NCBI GenBank assembly: GCA_011032825.1
Contig: JAADJZ010000007.1
Location: forward strand, 1-64,000
From: Massariosphaeria phaeospora
Taxonomy: Eukaryota; Ascomycota; Dothideomycetes; Pleosporales
Direction: 5' to 3'
Length of the DNA: 64,000 bases
The translations under genes were made by a program, and so were the position numbers. The notes under the pieces were generated by a model. That model saw nothing but the letters and a program-made list of their open reading frames with translations. It searched no databases and was not told the DNA's origin. Every line of letters begins with the position of its first letter. Position 1 is the stretch's first letter. Below are positions 24,091-35,082 of this stretch, piece by piece.

Positions 24091-26698
24091 GGAATGCCGG
24101 TGAGGAGAGTCAGGGCGATGCGACGACGGGCATCCATCATTCCATTCGAGGAAACAACGCGTTTGAGTGCCTCTCCTCGGAGAAGGACAAGGCCATTCAT
24201 AAGAGTGAAGACGCCGCAGTCGCTGGTGTTTTGCTGCAAGGAGCTGCGCTGGGAAGTGAGAATCGACCACTCCTCCTCTTTGAAATCCTTGCCAAGTTCC
24301 TGTGCCAGGTACTCGAGCATTTTGGTGGTGTATTTATGGCCCTTGCCACCAAGAGAGTCAAGGTATTCGACTGACCGCTCCTTCGGCTTGACGGCGATGA
24401 GACGCCAATGTGAACCATCGCAGATGGGGAACAGCACCAGCTCTGCATTCAAGAAATTCTTGCCACCTAGCTGCTTCCTGCCCGCCCATCGGCCAACTGA
24501 CTTTACGTCTTTCATGGCTGTAGGATACCATTGCGAGGCAAAAGCATGGACAGGGGGTGCAGGACCACCACGTTTGTGCACGTAACCGGCCTTTTTCTTC
24601 TCATGCTCTACAATAACGCTTAAGTATTCGTTGACGACGTTGTCGTTGAGCCACGCACTCGGACTTCCATTGAATAGGCCTGGCAATAATGTTCCAAAGT
24701 CATGAGCTGTTAGCTTGTCGGGGACCACAGGCGCTGAAGACTTTCGGCCATACTCAGTCGACCTTGCGGCGTTGTCGATTGTGTGAAGCTCCTCGCAGGT
24801 GGTGGGTTGGATGATCGGGGGGAGGACATTGACCGCTGGTTCAGGGCTTGCCGAAACCTGAGGCTCATGAACAACTTCTACCGCTGGTTGAAACGATGCC
24901 GGAACCTCATGCGCAGGGTCGATAGCGACAAAGGAGGTTTCTTCATCGGAAGAGTCGAGGAAATTGGCAGGTATACCGTGGAAACCAACGCTCTCAGAAG
25001 CATCCAATTCTATGTTGTCTTGAGCTTGACCAGGCGATTTCTGATGTGTGGGCTGATGGAGCGGCTGCAGCACCTGGACTTTCTCGGGCGGAGACTGCGA
25101 TGCCTCGTTCGATGTTGGAGCAAGACCGGTAGTGGCAGTAACTTCCAGGTCGGCACCATGCTTCGAGGTAGGACTCTCGGCTACCTGATTGGTTTTTTTC
25201 GGAGGGGAGGGCTGGCCTGGTGACGAAAGTAGGTTCTCGATGGTCGATTCCAGGCTGCCGTCGACTGCTTCTTCTGAGAAGAAGTGTCTTACACGGACTG
25301 TCTCTGCGAAACGCGTCTGCTTTGGTGCGTCGGAGAGCTCGGACAGGTCGTTCTGATAATGGAAGCTCGCCTCCTCCTCGACGATCTCGTGCTGATGAGA
25401 AGCCTCTTCCTGGGCGTTCTCATATTGGAGTTCTACCTCATCCTGGGCATCGTCGTTGGGTTGGGAAAGATGGCTGTCTTGTAGGTCCGCCAGATGGCTC
25501 TCGCGATGCTTCCTGGATGCGGCTGCAACTTCTTGAAATCGGTGGTTGAGCTTGCGGACCCTCCGTGCGGCTTGTTGGGCTCGTTGTAGCGCACGCTTGT
25601 GCAGTTGCGCGGATGTGCGGGGGTTCGAGGTGTGATCGGGGGCCGGGGGCAGTACGCCGCTAAGCCGTGCGACGTCCTTATGAGGGGGCTTAAGAACGCC
25701 GACAGTAAGATTGGGCGTCTCCGCACTAGAGCCATCGCCCTGCGCTGTTGGCGGGTTCGAGGCATTGGGCTGAGGCGTCGCCGCGATGGAAGAGGCGTCA
25801 ACCGTCTGCGTGCTGGAAGCATTGGCCTGGCCAGATTCGTTGGCCTGAGGCATCGCCGCGATGGAAGAAGCGTCAACCGTCTGCGCGCCGGCGACATTGG
25901 CCTGAGCAGCGTCGTCGCTGGGAACAATGACCTCAATCGTCTGCGCGTTGGGGACATTGACTTCGGTAATCTGCGCGTTGGAGGTGTCGTCTTGAGTTGC
26001 CGCCGCGCTGGACGCCTGGCCGTCGACATCCTGCGCGTTGCGAACATTGACCTCAGCATTCTCGGCGCTGGGATTGTAGCCCTCAGCAGCCTGCGCGCTG
26101 ACCACAGCTGCCACTGCGCTGGGATTGTGATCCGCTTCGGTCTGTATCCGCTTGGGAGGAGGAGTCGGTGATGATGGTGGAGGGGGTGACGATGGTGGGA
26201 ATGATTGGCTGGTACGGTCTCTGTAGTAGTTGGGGGATAAGTCCATAAGATCATGGTCAAGGGAGTCGTGGTCGAGTTTACGCCTCTTGATGGAACCATC
26301 ATCGCGGAGGACGGGGGAATTGCTGAAGTGGGTCTGAGGGCGGAGGGTGGAGCCGAAATATTGGGCGAATACATTGCGAAAGTCGTCGTGCCATTCTCGC
26401 GTAAAGACGAACTTGAAGACATCCTTTGATATGCCCTTGACGACGGTGTGCAGGCAGGGACGCGGACGCGCACGCGGCACAAGGTCGGGGTCAGGCGTCG
26501 GCCAAGCGCCAGGCATGCCGTCCTGCATCGCGTTAGCTCATTGACAGTCGGGTGGAGGGGCATGGAGGAACAAACCCAGCATTCGGTGCTGTACTGCGCA
26601 GCTGCGAGGAAGCCGGCTTCGGGCATGTTCGCGACGGACGCCTTGCGCTTGAGCTTGTTGCGGCTGCCAGGGGGCTCGGGCGATGCACTGGTCGACAT
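24072..26698 (-). CDS. Ulp1-type SUMO peptidase (family C48)
   Basis: Exon 26698-26576, a 53-bp intron (branch CTAAC) and exon 26522-24072 give 857 residues. The C-terminal 215 residues form a Ulp1/SENP cysteine peptidase: SAWLNDNVVNEYL entry block, catalytic His about 746 (SHWRL), Asp about 763 (YLDSLGG), oxyanion Gln about 805 and Cys about 810 (QNTSDCG). Such enzymes process SUMO precursors or remove SUMO from proteins, usually at the nucleus or nuclear pores. The long N-terminal half is disordered, acidic or Ala/Thr-rich. It contains a 25-residue (75-bp) repeat with units near 25781 and 25856 (DASSIAA ... QANASS type). Kozak-like CGACATG context and the exon-1 basic patch NKLKRKAS (a possible NLS) support the start. 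The tandem array begins at its stop codon. Confidence 0.92.
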
Positions 26699-27623
26699 GG
26701 GGGCGAGTGCAGCGGGCAGGCACGGGAAGCGGCGAGGCTGGAAGCGGTGCTGGTGCTGGTGCTGGTGCGCGCGACTGCAATTGTCGAGGGTGGTGGAGGG
26801 GAAGTGGGAAGTCGCGACGCAGCACAAAATGTTTAAGCTGCGAGCTGCGAGCTGCGAGCTGCGGCGCTAGCGCAGACGCGGGGCAGTGCCTTAGCGTGTG
26901 CCAAGAAACCCGCGGCGCCCCGTGCGCGGCAGGATGCAGGTGGCTCGCCCCACCCTCGGGCGGTGGACGGGCTGTTGCGGGCACACCCCTACCATGGGCG
27001 CAGCAGCTGTCTGCCAAAGTCGTGTTTCAGGTCTTTGGCAAGGCGAGGCCCGCGGCCACCACCCCGCTGACATAATTCGTTGCTGATTGCTCCGTATCTA
27101 TAGAGGAAGGCGCTCCTCTTGACACCTGGGCAGCGGCAACCGAGGAGACTTCAGCAACTAGTAACTAGTCTGCCTCTGTCTTTACAAAGCCCTGTTGTAT
27201 ATACTACAATAGGCATGGTATGTACTCCGTAGACATTGTGTGTAGGCCTTGTGCCACTGAGAATAGTAAACAGAATTCACCTCGGAAATGGATTATGCCA
27301 AGGCGGTGAGGCACTGCCGAGCACGTGATGTCCGGAGCGGCGAAACCTATCGGCGTCCCAGGCCGGCCTTGGTACCAGTACCGCACAGGTGTGGCCTGCG
27401 GGGTGTGACGACCCAACCTCTATTCCTGTGTCCTCATAGCTCAACCCTGCTCCAACGCCCTCTTTGGCGTCCTTACCACACCTCAAGTCTTGTGCCTCTG
27501 GGCTCTACCCCCCCTGCCGCCTGTAGAGCGCCGTCTCCCGCATCTTTTGCACGTCATCCGCCGCAAGTTTGATCCCCACTCACGCACTACACGCGCCGAC
27601 ACCACGCACCGACTGCCGCAATC
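26699..27623. other. Shared upstream region between the SUMO peptidase and PP2A genes
   Basis: Divergent promoter region of about 0.9 kb. A CTGCGAG heptamer is repeated in tandem at about 26837-26863. A TGTCTTTACAAAGC... element at 27178-27213 resembles 29953-29993. No gene is seen. Confidence 0.5.
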
Positions 27624-28873
<1,250 letters not shown>

Positions 28874-29292
28874 ACCATTGACTTGGCGCTCAAAAGCCTA
28901 TGCATACATAGCATGATAACTTGAAAATGCCAAGCGTATGTCGAAACTAGTCCCCCGGATTTCGCGATGACACCCGAGACCGTCGCAGCTACCATGAGGC
29001 TGCACCGTTGGTCATGTTCTTCGTCACACTGGAGGTGCAACGAATTCAGGGTACAGATCACTTGATTTGATGATATGCTACGGGATTGAGTCACCGCTAC
29101 GTTGGTGGTGATACATAGCTACTGAAGACGGTTCTCGATCTTTTGGTTCACCTGCAGTCTCACTCCGTGACCCGCTTTTACGTCTACCAGTAGAGTCTCT
29201 CAATGTGAGCCGGCTGCCATGTCAAACTCAATAGACTCCCGGTATACTTGCAACGTCGCACATGCGTACATCTTGTGTCTTGCATTACGTGG
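28874..29292. other. Convergent 3' interval
   Basis: Lies between the PP2A stop and the stop of the minus-strand small gene. Nothing recognised. Confidence 0.5.
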
Positions 29293-29751
29293 TCATAGTT
29301 TCGTCTTCGGCATTCCATTGAGCTCCGCTTTCCTCTGCTCCATGATGTACCCACAAGCAACGGGACTCCAGCCGTGACTACCCATACTTGGTATCGGGAA
29401 GGGCGACTTCCTTAGATTCTCGGTGAAAAAGACTGGATGCCGAACCGCGCTGTCGTACATAGCATGAGCGGGGAGTAACGAGTTTCGTGCGGGCCCAAAG
29501 GGTGGCATTGCTTTGATCTGCGAGCGGGGTCTCGCTAGTTCGTACCCACTTGAGACTTGTTGTGCAGTATTGAGGGCTGAGCCCGTCAACGGCTGCTGTG
29601 GTTGCTCATGGGAGGCGCGTCTCTGTTGATGGGCGTAGCTCGGTTGCGAGGCCTGCTGCTGCGATGGCTGGAAGAGGTCAATAAGGTGTAAGCGTACGAT
29701 AGGCATTTGACATTATACCTTTGGACGCGAAGGCTGCAGTGCAGGAAGCAT
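29293..29751 (-). CDS. Small hypothetical protein, 135 residues
   Basis: Exon 29751-29719 (11 codons) joins in phase 0, across a 51-bp GT-AG intron, to exon 29667-29293. The first 45 residues are Gln/Ser/Pro-rich. The rest contains an ordered-looking block (PRSQIKAMPPFGPARNS, HPVFFTENLR, GSHGWSPVACGYIMEQRK) that reads like a conserved domain. No signal peptide or TM segment is present. I do not recognise the family. An unspliced alternative starting at 29706 (137 residues) is possible; the spliced form gives a more natural N-terminus. Confidence 0.55.
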
Positions 29752-30123
29752 TGCCAGGTGTTCGTGTGGTGTTCATCCACGCGCAATGTTGGAGGCATGT
29801 ACCTACTGTCTGTCTGTCATCTGTCTTTGAACCTCGGCTGCGGGCCGGCAGATAACGTCATATGAAGAGACCCCAATTCATTTCCAATTAAGACAGCTCT
29901 TGCTAGACAACCCTCTCGACAGAAGAGAAAGTTTTGGTCGCGTGAATGTATTGTCTTTACAAAGCTCTGCTGTCTATTTATACTAGAATGTCGAAATCGT
30001 GTGTCAGTAACAAATCGTGGCAAGGGCAGTGACGCGGGAGACAGAGATCTATTTTCCATCCGGGGCTCCGCACAGCGTCACTCGTCCCGATATCTAATCA
30101 AGTCCTCTTCAGCATCTTCCGAC
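29752..30123. other. Divergent promoter region of the small gene and the ABC protein
   Basis: It contains the second copy of a TGTCTTTACAAAGC-type word (29953-29993). No coding feature. Confidence 0.45.
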
Positions 30124-32220
30124 ATGCAAAGGACGCCTCCCCTGTTCTTTACAGCTTCAAGAGGCGCACGTCTCAGCTCAGACCCGATAGTAAGAATCAC
30201 GAATGGCACCTTCTACCGCCAACACCCTGCGTCGACCCCAGTGGCTAGCCAAGATGCACCATCAAACCCGCCATTGTTTCCCAATCTGACCTTCTCTTTG
30301 CCTTCGTTTTCATCTCCGCCTCAACATTGGGCCATCCTGAGTCCTTCCTCTAATGTTAGGACCGCTTTTCTACACATCATCCGAGGACAATTGCTGTGCG
30401 TGCCGCCTACAGCACGGTCGTTCCCATATCTCGTTACCGACCAGATACACAATAAGAATCCCAAACTTAGCTCTCCCGAACGTGCCATCGAGTACGTTGG
30501 GTTCGATGTTGAGCGCAAAGCCTTCGGTGGCGCCTATCTCAGTGCCAGGTATGAGAGCAGAGTGGAAGAGACAGACTTCACACTGGCGCAATACCTGACT
30601 GGCATTATTGGGATGAATCCTGGAGAAGAGCTTATCAAAGAGAAAACACCCGATCAAAGATTCATGCGCCAAGTTATCAGCGATCTAGAGCTCGACCGCT
30701 TTTTCGACAAGCCTGTAAGCACGTTGAGTAACGGACAGAGCAGACGAGCGCGGATCGGAAAAGCGCTGTTAACCAAGCCAGAGATGCTATGCCTGGATGC
30801 TCCGTTCAGTACGTGTTGGGCAAGTTTCTCATGGGGGCGAAGCTGATAGGGTCCAGTTGGTTTAGATCCGTTTGTATCGAAGCATATCTCTCGTGTACTC
30901 CATCAGTTAGCAGAAGCAAACGCGCCCAGGGTAGTACTTTCACTAAGGCCACAGGATGCTATACCGGAGTGGATCACTCATATCATCTACGCAGGTGAGG
31001 ACGGGAAGGTCGATACTTCAGGTCCTAAAGAAGAGGTGTTTGAATACCTAAAGCAGCAGTACGAACATGTAGAAAGATCGAGCAATGCGCACGGCCATGA
31101 CCAACAAAACGTACACGGGTTCGACTCCAAATTCGCCGAGCTTAGAGAAGTTGGGCGCCATCTCTCTGAACGAGGCGACTTCCCATCGAGCAGCCTGAAG
31201 GCACAGAAAAAGACGTCAAGCACAACAGTACTCAGCCGGGACGCGTATCGGCTGACGGACAATGCATCGGTCTCTGTCGGAGAGCCTGTCGTTGAGATGG
31301 AGGGTGTACGCATCCAGTACCACACAAACTCCGTTCTAGGCGACTGGACACAGGATGTCAATGGATCTGACAAGGATGGCCTTTGGTGGAATGTCCATCG
31401 TGGTCAACGGTGGGGAATATTCGGAGCAAACGGCTCTGGAAAAACCACCTTGCTCAGCCTGGTCACATCCGACCATCCCCAAACGTACTCGGCACCTGTG
31501 AAACTCTTCCAGCGTTCGCGCCTTCCACCTCCTGGAGTCCCAGGCATCACCATCTTCGATATCCAATCTCGAATGGGTCATTCGTCTCCAGAGGTTTATA
31601 CCCTATTTCCGAAGAACATCTCAATTAAACGGACACTGCAAACAGCGTGGAGCGATACCCCGATCACGAAACCCAAGCTCGATGAAGATGCTTTCGAGCG
31701 TGTTGATGCATGTCTTAGGTGGTTTGAAGCAGAGTTGAATCCCCGCCCGGTGGATGGTCAAACACCATCAGTAAACCTCGACTGGGCAACGCACTTCATG
31801 TTCGGGGAGCTCTCGTTCTCAGCTCAACGCATTCTCCTCTTCCTACGTGCCACCATCCGAAACCCGGACATTGTGATACTTGATGAAGCATTTAGTGGCA
31901 TGGATGATATCGTCCGCGATAGATGCCTCCTGTTTCTAAGTAGAGGCGAGAGCATGAGGTTACAAAATACGGAATCCGGCTTAAGGCCTGTGGAGAGCGA
32001 AATGTTTAAGCAGGGCAAGATCGTTGTACCGGGGTTGCAGGATCACCAAGCGCTACTTTGTGTCAGTCATAGCAGGCAAGAAGTGCCCGGCTGCATAAGA
32101 GACTGGATTTGTCTACCCGAACCAGGAACAGGACCGCCAAGATTCGGGAAATTCGATGGCCCAGTGGAACTGAGTTATAAACGGTGGAACGAGATTTGGA
32201 ATTGGCCAGCAAAGGCGTAG
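30124..32220 (+). CDS. Soluble two-domain ABC ATPase (YDR061W/ModF-like)
   Basis: Exons 30124-30808 and 30857-32220 around a 48-bp intron encode 682 residues with no TM segments. NBD1 has a ruined Walker A (SPSSNVRT, 73-80), an intact signature LSNGQ (201-205) and Walker B MLCLDAPF. NBD2 has a perfect Walker A GANGSGKTT (418-426), a degraded signature LSFSAQR (547-553), Walker B IVILDEAF (567-574) and an H-loop CVSHSRQE. The layout resembles yeast YDR061W and bacterial ModF-type ABC proteins, whose cellular role is poorly known. The Arg-containing N-terminus (MQRTPPLFFTASRGARLSS) could be a mitochondrial presequence. The frame extends upstream to 30001 only from a GTG, so 30124 is the first ATG. 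Confidence 0.85.
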
Positions 32221-35082
32221 AGCGAAGGATTGATATGACTACATGTGCCAGGTGATCTCATGCATATGTGCCTGACTAAATCAGATTCAACTCCTCATTA
32301 TCATGTAGTAAGTATTTCTGTATATTTGCTGTCCGCTTACAGCCCATCGCAAGGAACGCTCTACTAGAGCATGTGTCAATATCAAAAAGGTAGTAGTGCG
32401 CAATTATGTAGATCATCATCAGCGATCTTCAAGGATCATCATCAGTATTCCTTCGATTCTACTCTATCAATTGCCAGTCCATAGATCATCGTGGTCACAT
32501 GCACGCCGCATCTCTTGCGTGTATAAGCCTCTCCCTTCTTCTCTCCTGCTTCTTCTTCACTCACTCACTCCCCACGAGCATTAGCTCATAAAACCCTGGG
32601 GGAGGACAGACATGGATTCTGTCATTAAAACTCGCTTGGCTGAACGATAATGGCCGCCGTTGTGGGAGAAGTTGGACTTTCTATTGCCACCAAAATTGAC
32701 CCCGCAAACTCCGCATGGTCCTCTGTCGACAACCGCATTCCATACATCAAGTCGTCATATTTGCGGCTCGATAATAAAAGAACATTATTGCCAGAGCATG
32801 TTTCCCGTTCTTCCAAAAAACTAAACAACGACAAAGTTGGGTTTCTTCTATAAATGATTGACTACCTTTAACATGTCTCGTCGCTGTCTCCAGATCCTTT
32901 TTAAAAAACATGCGAGGCCGGCGAGAGCGATTTCGAAAAGCCAGGGGGTGTCTCAACTATGTATGCAGCCGTCGGGCCAGGAAATACTACTATAATACAC
33001 CCACCCAGTACGCATGAATGGAACTATAAAGACAAAGCGGTAGAAATCATGGAGAAAGGGCATGAGAAACCACTTCAAAATCGACTGTAGTTTCTGAATA
33101 TGACAGGAAGAGACAGAGCTTCCGGAATAAAAAATCGTCGTCAACGGCATATGTGCAGCATAGCTCGCGACATATTTCTACATTTGATAAGAAACAGACA
33201 TGTTTTGCAGATATGTTTGTTTCTATAAAGTCTGAGCACAACCTATGCATGACTGGCGGACTCGTAGCGGAGTCGCGGAATACCGGAATAAGCGGCATAT
33301 GCGTTTGTGCATGAAAAGTACCACTGCACAAGAACTATGTGCACCAATATATGAGCTCTGGATTGTCGGGTCCGTCAAAAGAAAAGCATTCTCTACGATA
33401 TGATGGGGAGCAGAGGTTGACCGCTGTTTCATTGGACTTTACCGGTCGCGCGCTCCTTTCATACACACCGATGGCGGCTTCCTTGACCGCTACCGCTCCA
33501 CCTTCGAACCTTACATCATATGTATTCTCGCTCTTCACCACTTGCCACGTACCTTCGACCAACAATTCCTTTTCTCTTCTTCATCATGGCCTGCCTTTTG
33601 TTGAAGCCTTACGCCGTCCAATTTGTTTCACACACACTCTCTCGCTGGCGGTTCATCGCCGGCTCTTTCGCGGTTGATGACGGCTTCACCTCATGCTCTG
33701 AGGTGAGAGTTGGTTGGACTCGCTGCACTGGGTGGTGAAGGGGCGTACGACAACATTGCGGCGCGGCTGGGGCACGCAGTATGATCTCATCCGAGAGGAC
33801 GCTATTTGCCTGCTAGTGCGCGGTGAGGGAAGGGTGGAAGATGGTGCTGTTAGTAGAATGGGACGTCGTGTCTGGTATGAGCTCGCCTTCATATGGTATC
33901 TGACCCTTAGGGCGTGGCTGATGTTGACGTCAAAGACTTATACGCTGCGGAGCGACAGAATGTCGGATTCTCAGTCGCGTTTACTGGCAGCACCACTGCA
34001 GTTTCGGCGACCGCTTTTATGTCGAAGACCAGACGTCTGTTACTTCCCTACATATCGACACAAAGAGAACGACAACCAACTCAATCACCTTCTTGCTCGT
34101 CTACTTGTGCGTCCAGTCGAGACAGCCAGCTATATATCTCGACCAGTACCCGCAGCCACCCTTCCTTCCCCTCCCCTCCCACACGCCGAGCGCTTCGCGA
34201 CTCCACTAGGCAAGAGCTGAAGAGCCTCCAGCAGCAGTGGGTTACATCGAAGACCAAAGTCGGAAAGTTGCCCACAGCTTCAACGGCTCTCGGAGTCGGA
34301 ACAGACCCGCACGGAAAGAGAAAAGAATCCACAGAAAGACCTCTACGAAACAGACCGAAGAAACACGTCCCAACAAGGTCGAAGGGGCGTACGACAACAA
34401 GCAAGAGTCTCGTCTCTCACCGTCCGACCAGAAGAGGCAGACAAGACAATCGCAGTCGAAAAAGGAAGAAATAACGCATTATGTGCAGTAATAGCGACAG
34501 AAGAGGAAACACGTCCCAACAGGGTCGAAGGAGCGTACGACAACAAGAGAAGTCTCTCTCGCCGTCCAAGAGAAGAGGCAGACAAGACAATCGCTATCGG
34601 AAAAGGAAGAAATAACGCATTATGTGCAGCGCAGACAGCACCAGAGATGTCGCTCAACTTGTTTCATGTGTCTGTCTTGCTTTCGATCGAAAACCACTGG
34701 GGGAGACCTGCAATCATAATAATGGATGACGGCGTCACCTCATGTGCTGCGGCGGGGGCAAGAAGGAGAAGAAGAGGTGCATCTACATGCCTAAGGATGG
34801 ACAAGGACTTTCATGATGGGATGGGCACTTGCTCGGAGGTCTGGGGAAGGAAGCCAGGATATAGGGCAGCGCAATAGGGGAGGGACCGAACACGGATTTT
34901 GACCTGGTGTAAGATAGTTTGTACCATATTGGCGAGCGATCTTCCCTCTGGGGTGCTTGTTTTGCTTTGCTCGCTGGAGATGGATTGGTATACAAGCCTT
35001 ACATAGTATGAATGCATCGTCTATAAACAGCGTCCTCTACATAATAATCACACTATATATCTCCCTCCCTCCCACTCCCTTT
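32221..35082. other. 2.9-kb gene-poor interval with duplicated segments
   Basis: It holds the 146-bp-period duplication listed separately. A GATGACGGC[T/G]TCACCTCATG motif occurs at about 33676 and 34725, and a GGGGCGTACGACAAC word occurs at both about 33740 and 34386. Several frames (for example 33914-34474, Arg/Lys/Ser-rich) lack an ATG start or family resemblance. Pieces look like a decayed repeat family or a non-coding transcript. Confidence 0.5.
34361..34629. repeat. Direct duplication, unit about 125 bp, period 146 bp
   Basis: Copy 1 is 34361-34490 and copy 2 is 34507-34629. Shared text begins AAACACGTCCCAACA and ends AACGCATTATGTGCAG. The copies differ by scattered substitutions and small deletions. 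Confidence 0.88.

Noticed and set aside
23575..24270. 231-codon minus-strand open frame through the tandem array
   Set aside because: It overlaps the SUMO peptidase in another frame, has no recognisable domain, and its openness can follow from repetition of a stop-free unit. Kept only as a remark on the repeat.
33914..34474. 186-codon plus-strand frame, Arg/Lys/Ser-rich
   Set aside because: It begins at GTG, lies across a duplicated segment, overlaps other frames of similar length and resembles no family.
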